A DNA stretch of 64,000 bases, from positions 2,650,501-2,714,500 of the forward strand of contig JAIGNY010004520.1 of the NCBI GenBank assembly GCA_020152595.1, in the 5' to 3' direction. The notes under the pieces are model-generated. The model was not told the origin of the DNA and made no database searches. It worked only from the letters and a program-made list of their open reading frames with translations. Made by a program: the position numbers and the translations under genes. Positions within the stretch are counted from its first letter, which is position 1; the number at the start of each line of letters is the position of its first letter. Positions 39,501-50,278 of the stretch are shown here, in pieces. This DNA is from Chiridota heheva. Taxonomy: Eukaryota > Echinodermata > Holothuroidea > Apodida > Chiridotidae.

Positions 39501-40960
39501 AGACAAATTCTTCAATTTGATATTAAAGAAGAAAAGATTTAAATTCAATATCAAAAAGACAAATTCTTAAATTCATTATCAACAAAGACAAATTCTCAAA
39601 TTTGATATCAAAAAAAATAAATTCTCAAAATCAATATCATAAAAGACAAATTTTTAAATTCAATATCAAAAAGACAAAATCTTTAATTAAAATAAGACAA
39701 ATTTTGAAATTCAATATCAAAAAGACAAATGATATCTTTTGTGGCAAAAAAATTATACAGTCAAACAACTACTCTCCAGAAAACAAACCGGAAAAGAGAA
39801 ATTCTCAAATTCAGTCCAAAACAAACAAATTCTCAAATTTAATATCAAAAAGACAAATTCTCAAATTAAGTATCAAAAAGACAAATTCTCAAATTCAAAA
39901 AAACAAAAATACAAATTCTTAAATTTAATATCAAATAAGAATAATTCTCAAATTCATTATCAAAAAGACAAATTCTTCAATTTAATATCAAACAATACAA
40001 ATTCTCAAGTTCAATATCAAAAAGACAAATTCTCAAATTCGATATCAAAGAACACAAATCATATTTTTGTGGCAAAATAAAATCACAGTCAAACAAGTCT
40101 TTAGAAAACAAACCGAAAAAAAAAAAATTCTCAAAATCAATATAAAAAAACGAATTCTCAAAATTACTATCAAATAAGAAAAATTTTCAAGATCAATATT
40201 AAAAAGACAAATTCTTAGATTTATTACCAAATAAGACAAATTCTCAAAGTCATTATCAGCAAAGACAAATTCTTCAATTCAATATCAAAAAAAACAAATT
40301 CTCAAATTTAATAATAAATAAGACAAAATCTCAAATTTATTATTTAAAAAGACAAATTCTTTAATTTAATATAAAAAAAAACGAAATCTCAATATGAAAA
40401 ACATAAAAGACAAACTCTCAAATTTAATATCAAATAAAACAAATTCTTCAATTTAATATCAAAAAGACAAATTCTTCAATTTAATATCAAAAAAGACAAA
40501 TTCTTCAATTTAATATCAAACAAGACAAATTCTCAAATTCAATATCAAATAAGACAAATGCTCAAACTTATTATCAAAAAAACCAAATGATATCTTTTGT
40601 AGCAAAATAATTTTACAGTCAAATAAGTCTCCAAAAACAAACCGAAAAAGACAATTTCTCAAATTCAAAAACGAAAAAGACAAATTGCCAAATTTAATAA
40701 CAAATAAGACAAATTCTGAAGTTCAATATCAAAAAAACAAATTCTTCATTTTAATATCAAATAAGACAAATTCTCAAATTCAATATCAAAAAAGACAAAT
40801 TATTCATTTTAATATCAAAAAATCTTTTGTGGTAAAATAACTTTACAGTCAAACAAGTCTCCAAATTCTGAAATTCAATATAAAAAAAAACAAAATTCTC
40901 ATATTTACTATCAAATAAGACAAATTCTCAAATTCAATATATAAACAGACAAATTCACGA
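24546..40960. repeat. 16.4-kb A-rich hierarchical satellite array
   Basis: The whole interval is built of ~28-bp monomers of the form ACAAATTCTC-AAATTCAATATCAAAAAG. At intervals these are interrupted by a conserved linker, TTTTGTGGCAAAAT then ACAGTCAAACAAGTCTCCAG then AAAACAAACTG. The plus strand is dominated by A and very poor in G throughout. The left 2.4 kb and right 0.4 kb are irregular; the centre is a regular higher-order repeat. No gene is supported inside: short reading frames of the KFNIKKTNSQI type (plus) and NLRICLFDIEF type (minus) are translations of the monomer. Confidence 0.97.
26958..40556. repeat. core higher-order repeat: twelve units of two length classes
   Basis: Units start at TGATATCTTTTG at 26958, 28186, 29418, 30643, 31722, 32791, 34015, 35093, 36170, 37407, 38495 and 39730. 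Spacings are either 1224-1237 bp (class A) or 1069-1088 bp (class B), in the order A A A B B A B B A B A, with a final A-type unit cut short at 40556. Each A unit has three linker-headed blocks of about 330, 520 and 380 bp. B units lack about 150 bp comprising the second linker and the next few monomers, always with the same junction AAAATCA-AGACAAATTC. Four of the five B units also have a short deletion after CAACTACTC. Confidence 0.93.
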
Positions 40961-40984
40961 AATATCACGAAATACACGTAAAAT

Positions 40985-41038
40985 GCGTGACGCCATTTGT
41001 CCTATACTACGTATAAGCCGAAGGCCGAGAGACGAAAC
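40985..41038 (+). repeat. 54-bp inverted repeat, left copy
   Basis: It starts GCGTGACG and ends GAGAGACGAAAC. Its reverse complement recurs at 44485-44538 with three differences. It contains a GGCCGAAGGC-type palindrome and begins about 25 bp after the satellite ends. Confidence 0.9.
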
Positions 41039-43429
41039 ATTTGTACACAAAATCGTGATGCGTTACCGCAATATTCGTTCCAGCATGGCCATGGGTGAAC
41101 TGTGCAAGGCCTGTGGACAGTGCACTATGCAGCGTGAATGGCGAGAGAGTGATGGACTGGCCAAGTGACTGAGTGATCGCGTACCGGCCGGGCCGAGCGG
41201 AGAAAACGACAGGATACGACAGAGAGCGAGTTTTAAAAATATTTTTGATTCCATGAAACTTGTTGTTTTAACATTTTCGTTCAGATTAAATGACGTTGTA
41301 GAGACATGAAAACCAACCAAGTTTCTTTTAAAGAATTTTTTTTGGGGGAGGACTGGAATCATTAAGAACAAAAGTCATCAATTAACGTTGAATCATTTTG
41401 TCACAAATTTTAGGCCTATCATGTACGTTGTTCTAGTTCTGCGAGATAATTTAAATTATGTTGTCATTATGATATATCTAATAACTTGTATTAAGCCTGG
41501 GTGTCTTAGCAGAGTATAAATACATTGTATTAAAGCTAAAATTGTTCATGGGTTACCATAAAGCCAACTTTAAAATATTTTCAGTGTTTTATATTAAACA
41601 TTAACAGCTATTTTAAAGTACTTTTCAAAAAGATGTTCAAGAACAAATATTAAAAAGTATTTGACAAATTGAAAGATGAGCAGCACCTTAATCAGAAATG
41701 CTTTGATAAATATTGCACATTTCATCAGGCTGACAATAGGTTAATTTAGTACATACAATCATTTCAATAACTCAAGTTTAACTTGTTAATAGATAAGTGA
41801 AGTAGGCCCACAGTTATTGGAAACAAATATGTTGTAATAGAATAATTTACACCTCATATAAAATAATTTGTATATCTTTGTTTCCATATGGTTCCAGACT
41901 TTCCCGGTCAAGATGCCAAATGAGTGTCAATGGTGACATAATGATTTTTGATAACAAGCTGATATAGGCTTTGATACTGATACTTTTGTTTTTAATTTGT
42001 ACATTATTATGACATCAACCTCAGCATAGATGTTACTCAATTAATTTTCTTTTTTTCGATTGGTCTATCAAATCTGCTTGATATTGTAGTTCAACTTTAA
42101 AAACAGTTGATTCAATAAAACAATCCCAATACAAATCATCTGCTAGGCTTAGCCTAAGCCTAATGCTATACGTGTTTTAATTTGTATTTCATTTACAATT
42201 TGACAAATACTTGTATACCTTTTAATATATTAGCTCATTAATTTGTTAATTTCTGCATTATTTGTTAAATAGTAAACGTTAGGAAGATTGATCTTTATAT
42301 TGTTCCACATTAGATGCTATGCCTTACTATATCAAATAACTAGGGACTAATTCATATCTGAATGCATAGAGGTTTTACTGACATGCTCATTACTACTTCT
42401 TATTAACCCACACCTGGGGTGCCATAAAATAAGTTTAATGATAGGTATACAATATGTGATTCAGAAAGTACCAATAGTTCTGTGTTTGCAAGGCATTTTC
42501 ATTTAGAATAAAGCTGATGGTGTGTACCTTGATTAACTATACTGTACAATAATAACAAGCTTTCAAAATTGTTGCCTGCGTTGAGAATTACAACCAACTT
42601 ATAAATAAAATTAAAAAAAGATTGATGGCCTCTGTTATTAAAACTAACGTTTAGTATTACTTGGCGTGAAACAAACTAGTAAAAGCCACAACAGTACGTT
42701 TGTTGTGCCTAATTTAAAAAAAATGTATTTTAGTTTAAATCAGTATGTATTTCGGCAATCATGTCTGGGTTTTTTTGCAGAAAAATCAGGCTTCAAAAAT
42801 TGTTTGTGTGGAGTAGCCCATCTGGTTTTACAAAATGTGCATCGTTAGGTAGACAACATTTTTGTGTGTGTAAAGGATGGTTTAATCTCTGCAAGAATTA
42901 TACTATGAGATCTTCACATACATCGTGTACGAAGATAAATACATTATAATGCATATGTAATGAACATGTGTGTAGTTTACATACATAATTATAAACACAG
43001 TTTTGCATGTGGACTTTGAATTAGATGAAGATCATTTCAGGTACTGAAAATATTTTAAAAATAGATTAAATTTTACAAAAATTATAAAAAATCTGCAGAT
43101 GTTCACCATGTTTGAATTTTTTCAATCTATCTTCTTTTGGTAATTCTTTGTGAAGGCGAATTAACTTATTGAAGGTATATGTACTTTTAATTCGCTCATA
43201 TGCATAATTATACATTTCTAACAGCTAGCATTCAACACAAACAAACAGTAGGTTTTGATACGGAGCTCTACATTCACACTTTACATATTACTAGCCTATA
43301 CTATTTTTTTTATATTACAGTTGTATAACAGCCTGACAGGTAACAGAAGCAGTACCTCATATTTGTGGTTAACTGTGATGAAGAATATATATAATACAGC
43401 TAAAGAAGATGTGAATTAGACATCTAAAT

Positions 43430-43700
43430 TCAGGTAGACATCTAAGGTAGATTCATAAGAGTGGCAAATATTTGTCACGTTTTACAAAATGATGTCAGGT
43501 ATACATCTAAATTAGATGTACATATGTAAGAGTGACAAATAGTTGTCAGGTTTAACAAGAAAATGTCAGTCAGACATCTAAAGTAGATGAACATATATAA
43601 TAGTGACAAATAGTTGTCAGGTTTAACAAGAAAATGTCAGTTAGACATCTAAAGTAGATAAACATATATAATAGTGACAAATAATTGTCAGGTTTGACCT
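43430..43700. repeat. ~70-bp tandem repeat, about four copies
   Basis: AGACATCTAAAGTAGAT and GTGACAAATAGTTGTCAGG recur at a spacing of about 70 bp (for example GACATCTAA at 43574 and 43644). The two right-hand copies are nearly identical and the left ones are more diverged. Confidence 0.85.
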
Positions 43701-43819
43701 GCCATATTTTAGTATGCAGTAGGCCTATGTGAAAAGGATTATGCTGGAAATAATTCAATTTGTATCTCTTTACCTCATTAGCAGCTTAAATGTATATGGT
43801 TGTGAATAAGCAAATATAA

Positions 43820-43960
43820 TTGAATTGTTTTAAGATATGAACCATCATAGTAGCAAAACATTTCATCAAAATCGGTTAAACAGTGATTAAATCTCAGGCA
43901 TCAATTTGCATACTTTATGCAAATTTTGTGATGTAGGCTTACTACAGGCCAGGAGGACCT
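43820..43960 (+). repeat. interspersed repeat with ATGCAAAT motifs
   Basis: The stretch TTTCATCAAAATCGGTTAAA, AAATCTCAGGCATCAATTTG, TTATGCAAAT and TGTGATGTA matches the reverse complement of 45370-45500. The end of the motif also matches about 8470-8520. Confidence 0.65.
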
Positions 43961-44220
43961 TAAAGTTTTAAGTGCTAAGTAAGAGCTTTCCCATCCTTTA
44001 ATTTAGGTAAGAAATTAAAGATTGTGACTAGCGTTAGTTAGGCCATGCAGTGCATTGATTATCAAGAGAAGAAGCTTTTTTTTGCGCCAGAAAGTGGGAT
44101 AAATAATAATTTGCTTCTTCCCGAAATGCGTCAATGAGTTTTTACTGCAACTGATGATTGGCAGATCCGTAAACAAACTTTAGGCTATTTGATTACCTGC
44201 AAAAAAACAAAATTCACAAT

Positions 44221-44335
44221 AATTTTAGTTAAACATAAAGGCATTAAATGAAACAATTTTATCCAAAAAAATAATGCAAAATAGAATCGATTAGTGTACA
44301 ATTTTAGTTAAACATAAAGGCATTAAATGAAACCA
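44221..44335. repeat. 79-bp-spaced direct repeat
   Basis: AATTTTAGTTAAACATAAAG followed by GCATTAAATGAAAC occurs at 44221 and 44300. Confidence 0.85.
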
Positions 44336-44484
44336 AAAATCGATTTTACAAAATCCATTTTTCGTTCATCGTTTAAATGTATACCGGCTTTTCAAAGCTT
44401 GTACGAAAAAAGAACGCTGGAATAAAAATGTCTACGATGGCTACATAAACTCATCACGTTTTCCCTTCACTATATGTATAAGAC

Positions 44485-44538
44485 GTTTCGTCTCTCGGCC
44501 TTCGGCCTATACGTAGTATAGGACAAATTACGTCACGC
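44485..44538 (-). repeat. 54-bp inverted repeat, right copy
   Basis: It reads GTTTCGTCTCTCGGCC and so on to CGTCACGC on the plus strand, the reverse complement of 40985-41038 with three differences. The outer ends of the pair are GCGTGACG and CGTCACGC, the arrangement of terminal inverted repeats. A target duplication was not found. Confidence 0.9.
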
Positions 44539-44891
44539 TCTCTGGGTGTACTCACTATACTTTGTTGCGTCAGGGATTTGAACAAAACAAAACCCTAGTT
44601 TACTAAGACTAACGAACCCAAACGACATAATTACACAGCTTGTTTCTTCAGCCTATCAATGCTTGATCAATTTTGAAATTCACAGCTTTTGAAAAAATGA
44701 AAATATATATAATCACACATGTGTATATCCCAGAACAAGGAGGTTATACGGTACTTCCTTTCTAAGAGGACACTTCAAAAATGCGAGCTTAAAACTTGGA
44801 GAAAAATGTATACGAACGGCTGATAATAGGCTAAAAGCAACATCACTGCACACTCCTCAAATCTTTGTGCTTCTATTTGTCAGACTATTGT

Positions 44892-45015
<124 letters not shown>

Positions 45016-45239
45016 AATGATAGCTATTGAAGTCATAAACAAATGGATTAAACTTTTAAAGGTTTATGGACCTCAGTTCAGATCAGTTTTTAAATTTTGA
45101 AAATAGCACTTACAGTTTTTAAGTTATGGCTGATCAAAGTTTGATGAATTTTAAGGTCATGCGAAATTTGTGATGTATGACTGAGCGAACAGCTCAAAAT
45201 CTTTATGTATCTTTGTCTTTCCTTACTCTATTCCTGCTA

Positions 45240-45500
45240 GAATTCAATTTGGCTCTTTGACGCATTGGCAAAGATTCAAACACTTTTGGTCAGAATTTGC
45301 TGCACCACTTCATTGAAGTATGGAAGAAATGAATGCAACATAATTTCCAAAAAAAATATCAAGGTCGCCTGTAATACATCACAACATTTGCATAAATTAT
45401 GCAAATTGATGCTTGAGATTTAAAAACGCTGTAAGAAAAGTCAATGTTTACCAATTTTGATGAAATTATTTTCTACTATCATGGTTTTTATTAGATTTTA
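45240..45500 (-). repeat. interspersed repeat with ATGCAAAT motifs, inverted copy
   Basis: On the minus strand this reads through AAATCTCAAGCATCAATTTG, TTATGCAAAT, GTGATGTATTACA, GTGGTGCAGCAAATTCTGACC-like and TCTTTGCCA. It therefore joins the features of the plus-strand copies at about 8470-8660 and 43820-43960. Confidence 0.65.
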
Positions 45501-45907
45501 AAGCAATTTCAGTCAATTTTGACTCTACAGGTCCATATGCATCTAAGTACTCTTGTGGTACCCTTAAAATTTGATATCTTCTAAACGAAACATGATATCA
45601 TTATTTCTTTTTATTTGTCCTCTATCACCTGAGATTGTAAATATTTGAACATAAGAATGATCCTTTAACCCTTTAATAATTAAAAATTATATGAAACAAT
45701 GGGACGTTTCCAGGGGAAGAAGAATGGGCGGGCAGCCCGAGGAGAGGGTCTTCAGCTTGATAAACAATTAAAAAGTATTGTTCAATAGATTTTTGTCTTG
45801 TTTGATGGTAACGTACTTCCATTCCTTTTATTACAAAGTATTGGATAGGCGTGCGGCATATTTGAGTTCACGTCAATATTGCCTGTTAAAACAGTTTGCT
45901 TTAAAGT

Positions 45908-46123
45908 TTAAAGGAGGAATAGTTTGAAAATGAGGGCGCTCTTTTTTGCGAATTTCACAGATATATTATCCACAACAGATCGTAAAACTTCATGTCTCTA
46001 TATCCCACAGACGACGTGAGGCAAAGGTCACTTGAATCTTCATATAAAGCAGAATATTGCTAATTGATTTTTTGGGGGACCCCTACAAATATGACCCCAC
46101 ATTTCGATCTAGTACCCCTTTAA
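45908..46123. mobile_element. MITE with TTAAAGG ends, copy 2
   Basis: It starts TTAAAGGAGGAATAG and ends ATCTAGTACCCCTTTAA. The interior TTTTTTGCGAATTTCACAGA and CAGACGACGTGAGG matches 22550-22771. Confidence 0.7.
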
Positions 46124-47413
46124 AGAATATTGGATAGGCTCCTTTAATTTTAGAAGGATTCTTCTTTTGCTCCTGAACTTTCTAAATTTTCCCGTCTTTT
46201 TTACTATTGTGTTAACGTGGACATAAATATACAACATATAATGATAAGCGAATCAATAACCGCTGCGAAAGTGACGTCATTATAGTATATATCCATCAGA
46301 ATTACCGGCGACGTGTCAAGCAATTAAATTTCTTTGGACATTACGTCAGGATTAGGCGTATGCTAACTGGCTGTTATCTGTGTTGAGTTTTAAACACAAA
46401 TTCCTGTGTATACTCCGTGTTCAAGCACCCATTGCGTATATTTGTGTTTGGGTTTCTCGTTTCAATCTTTGTCCCAAACGTACAGGTGTCTACCGATCGT
46501 GAGTTCATCATTGATCGACATCACTTTATCCTAACATTGTTTTCGCCGGTGGTATGTCAGGTAGGCCACTAATAATCGTATAACAAATGGGCGTACTGGG
46601 ATCAATAACGGTTAAAGCGGCGAGCCTTCAACCTCTAGTAGCCCACTGGCCCCCAGTGTACACGTATAAAATTGGCCAGGTCCATTTTCTGCGGCAGTTA
46701 ACTTATGGGCTTCGTAAGGAAGAAGGGGGGGGGGAGGGGGAGGGGGATCATTATGAACGGATCGCTTTCTGAGGCCTTGCTTTTCTGGTGGAAATGGAGG
46801 GATTACATGACATTTAACACTATACAGATATATAGTCAATAAGAAGCTCCTTTTGTCACTGGGACTAGTGCTGTGATCTCGCCATGCTTTCCCTCAACCC
46901 ACCCCCTTATGCTGAAATTTGTTCACTGTCAAGGTTATTTATTATCGCCCACACTTTCTATTTAAAAAGTACTTCGTATATGTAAACAACAATTATCAAA
47001 ATGAAACAACACAGTGATCTAGATCCACTCATTTTGTCAAGCGGAGTGCAGTAGCCCAGGTTTTATAGCGTCGACTGCGTTCTTAAAAGGTACCAGGGCG
47101 CTGTGTTGTGTGCTTGACGCTCATCCCATTTGCTCCAGTTCACTCAGATGTGAACTGAGTATCAGTTTCGGATGGGGGAGTTAACCTGCGGCGAATTGGT
47201 GTTCCTTTTACGTGATTCAAATATCATTATCCTCTTAACACAATAAAAATGGGGTATAAGCACCGGCGTCTCTGTACGTCCTCGTGGCTTGATGAGATTT
47301 ACCTTAACTTACTCACTTTGTCAACAAATTTCTTCTGCCATTTTTCATAATCAAGATTTAAAAAACATATCCCAACACAAAAACAGTTTTCTCCGTAATT
47401 ATCTTGATTTTAG
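46124..47413. other. non-coding upstream of the 47414 exon
   Basis: It holds a consensus CRE-like TGACGTCA at 46272-46279, in a stretch resembling 4490-4530, and a G-rich tract at 46726-46746 of three G runs separated by single A. A spliced 5' exon for the next gene may lie here but none could be fixed. The interval ends in the acceptor TTGATTTTAG. Confidence 0.35.
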
Positions 47414-47731
47414 GGTATGGATTTCAGATACCTCCCCTTGCCGGACAAAATCCTTGCAGATATAGCAATGGGCATTATGCCAAAGTATGACATCTCCCCG
47501 GATGAGGCTGAGCAGATTTCAGGGAGCAGATCCCGTCAAGACACAGAACTTGTAAAGATACTAACAAGTTACATATGGACAATAGTATACATCTATAAGT
47601 TTGTTAATTCAACCTTGACTCGAGCAAATGCGGAGCAGTTCTTTACGGCCATTTTACCCCTTTTAGATTTCTCAGATTATCGAAAATTGGTGAAAAGCGA
47701 AGAAGAACAAGATACAAACAGAAGCAACTGA
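47414..47731 (+). CDS. terminal exon of an unrecognised protein, possible death-fold
   Basis: The acceptor TTGATTTTAG is followed by GGT and an ATG at 47417 with G at -3 and G at +4. The frame then runs 104 residues to TGA at 47729-47731. The ATG may be the true start after a non-coding first exon, or an internal methionine of a phase-0 exon. The sequence starts MDFRYLPLPDKILADIAMGI and ends EEEQDTNRSN. Its helix-like pattern is ILADIAMGI, then ISPDEAEQI, then LVKILTSYIW, then NAEQFFTAILPLLDF and YRKLV. The spacing resembles helices 1 and 3-6 of the death-domain/CARD superfamily, but the usual helix-2 tryptophan is absent. That family suggestion is inference; no catalytic motif, signal peptide or clear membrane helix is seen. 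Confidence 0.5.
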   Translation, partial: GMDFRYLPLPDKILADIAMGIMPKYDISPDEAEQISGSRSRQDTELVKILTSYIWTIVYIYKFVNSTLTRANAEQFFTAILPLLDFSDYRKLVKSEEEQDTNRSN

Positions 47732-49273
47732 TTACGTTGACTTTTTCCAAATATAGAAATAATATGTACACCGGTTTTTCGTATACAGTTTGGTCCACGC
47801 TCCCGAACAGGAGATCTCGGGAGATTTTTTGTAATTTTGACTAAAACAAAGCAACTTTCCAAATTCAAATCTCTCCAAAAAAATACATAACGGTATGCAT
47901 GAAAATTATTAGAATTGTATTGGTGCTACAGAACAATGAAATTATTTTTCCCATTTTCACAAATTTCAAAATTTTAATCATTAGCAAAAGCTCAGATTAT
48001 ACAGAAATGTTATCTTCAATATCATTTCCAAAGTATGCAACTTTAGAATTACAGAATATGAAAAGCAAAAAAATAGAAAAATAACGGTTAACTTATTAAC
48101 AAGTTTGAAATATGGTCACTGCGCATGTCTCGATCTCCCAATTATGAGGACTCCCGTTTGGATTGATATATAAACGCCCCACCCTTGTTTTTTAATTCTG
48201 CCAGTAATTGTTGCTTTAATATATATTTTGTATTTCCACAGTCCAGTATTTCATTATTGCATTTCCATAAGCGTGTGTAAGGGGGGAGGGGAAAATCGGG
48301 GCGTAGCACCCCCTTCCCTCCCCACTAAGTGAAATCTCTAATGCATCCTAGAAAACAGAGATGTGGCATTTTGTATTCTTATAGACTGAATTTTTGTTAA
48401 TTTTGGACCGAAATTCTTCTAGTTTGCACGATGCAAAAAAACCTCAATTTTGGACCAAAATCTTTAATTTTGAGTTAAAAATCTTTAATTCTAATTGAAC
48501 CAAAAATCCCCAAATCTTGAAGTTTGGACCAAAATGTACAACTAAAGATCAAAATCTTTCAATTTTGGACTAAGTTAAGGAGGTGAACGTCTTAATAAGA
48601 AGTGTTATTTTGGTCATGCTAGTTTCCAAAAAAATGTTGCCTTGACGCGCGATACCAAGCATACCTTTTTACTAGTAAGCCGACACACTCTATTGTGCCA
48701 GCATGATCCAACAATAAAGCCTTTTTACAATCCCGGACAAAAGTACTTGGCACTTTTTTCCCCATATACCCCTCTTCAATGTTGCAATCATATTGCCAAA
48801 AAAATTTCTTGCAAAGTGAATGTCAACCTAAAATCGGGTGGATGGGGAAAAAAGTACCAAGACTTTTGTCCGTTATTGTAGATGTTTTGCAATTTCAAAT
48901 AAATCTAGATCTTTGTAAGAACTGAAGGAGAGAACTGATTCAGTAACCACGTGACGTTTGCCTTGATTGTTCTCATGGTTATATTTCCATTTTTGTCTTG
49001 TTCTATTAGAAGCGTAGGACTGCAGGAAGCGTGAGCAATCGGAAAGCTTCCCTTTAAGATTTTAATTCTTCTTGATGAAATTGGCCTAGAGCCAAAAAGT
49101 AAAGTTTGAAAATGGGCAAAAATGGAGAATTAGTAAACAAAGAATAAAATCATGTAAATTTAAAACTTAAGCTAATGGAAAATTCCTCAATAAACGGTTA
49201 AGCTCAGAAGGAGGATCTGTTAACATGAGATTTCACGATGAACATTGCTGTTTAATGGAAACACAATTCAGTC
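47732..49273. other. 3' flank and non-coding sequence
   Basis: Contains a degenerate AT-rich repeat at about 48400-48580 with recurrent TTTTGGACCAAAATCTTTAA-like phrases. Nothing else is recognised. Confidence 0.4.
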
Positions 49274-49364
49274 GCACTGTAAATGATAGTGTTGATCTTT
49301 CAACGCTAATATTAACACTTTTGTATAACACATTTTTTAACACGTTGAAGTGTTCATTTTATTG

Positions 49365-49492
49365 CACTGGGAGAGCGGCTATCATTCTTGTTTTGTCATT
49401 GTATTGGGGTTTTATGTGTAAAGCGCCACTGAAGATTGTCAGATCAAAGTGTGCGTTATATAAATTTATGAATTAGATTAGATTAGATTAAT
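49365..49492 (+). mobile_element. LINE/SINE 3'-end fragment with GATTA tail
   Basis: AAAGCGCCACTGAAG..GTGCGTTATATAAATTTATG followed by three to four GATTA pentamers is the typical 3' terminal structure of CR1/L2-type LINEs and their SINEs. It interrupts the TTAACAC-rich stretch. Confidence 0.5.
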
Positions 49493-50060
49493 TTCATTAA
49501 ATATTAACACGTTGAGACGTTAAGAATTAATAACACAAGACATGTTAAAAGGCATAAATTTACAGATAACGCTTTATTAACACATATACATGTTAAAAAT
49601 TACTTTTGAGCTAACTTTACAGCACTGATGTGTATTTGAATGCAAATCCACGTAAAGGTGTTCATGGTGTTAAAAATTATCACCTTAGTGTTAAATTTAC
49701 AAAACTGATGTTTATTTGAATGTACATCCTCTGCTATGCAGCCTTTTCAGTTAATTAAAGATTGATTCGAGATACAATCATGTATAGACAATACAATCAC
49801 ATACTGCCAACGTAAAAGAAACAAAATTTGAGTCCATAAAGCGCCAACTGTGACCACCTTGGTGCAATTAACAGTCATTATTTTGTAAATCATTCAATAA
49901 CTCCTAAAATGCGATCTCTGCTTTAATTTGTCCCTTTTTACGAAGCTGTTACAGAATTGCAACATATTAAAACATTTTTGTTAAAAACAATATTGTCAAA
50001 AGTTGTCTATTCATATATGCATAAAATATGCAAAGTATAAGTTTCCAGGAACAATTAGAG

Positions 50061-50278
50061 GAGCTGTGATGGTGTGGCTTGGTGCATGGGTAGTACACCT
50101 AACATACACAAACCTACGGTTGCGTTTGGTTAATTTCTTTTTGCAAAATTAATTAGGGGCCTAATCAACATTTTTAATTAGTGGGCCTAATTAATTATAC
50201 AAATTATGCCAAACGCAATTATAGGTTTGAAGTATACTTGGTGCACTACCAATATATCAAGCCACACCATCATGGCTC
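50061..50278. mobile_element. ~218-bp palindromic (foldback) MITE-like element
   Basis: The left arm (GATGGTGTGGCTTG, GGTAGTACACC, AAACCTACGGTTGCGTTTGG, TTAATTAGGG) is repeated in reverse complement by the right arm ending AAGCCACACCATCATGGCTC. The arms are about 100 bp and the loop is short. There is no coding capacity. Confidence 0.75.

Larger units (their letters stand above)
41039..44484. other. interior of the inverted-repeat-bounded segment, no gene found
   Basis: The first 190 bases (41040-41230) are GC-rich with many CpG, while the remainder is AT-rich. No transposase, RT or spliced host exon was recognised. It contains the 70-bp tandem repeat at 43430-43700, the 79-bp direct repeat at 44221-44335 and an interspersed repeat at about 43820-43960. 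Confidence 0.5.

Noticed and set aside
24546..40960. Many 60-158-codon frames of the KFNIKKTNSQI or NLRICLFDIEF type
   Set aside because: The 28-bp monomer simply lacks stops in some frames. The frames shift with every small indel between units and show no start context or codon bias, so they are not genes.
24546..40960. Possible CRISPR-like or other spacer-repeat array
   Set aside because: The units are near-identical monomers without unique spacers, the array lies in a eukaryotic genome, and no associated nuclease genes are present.
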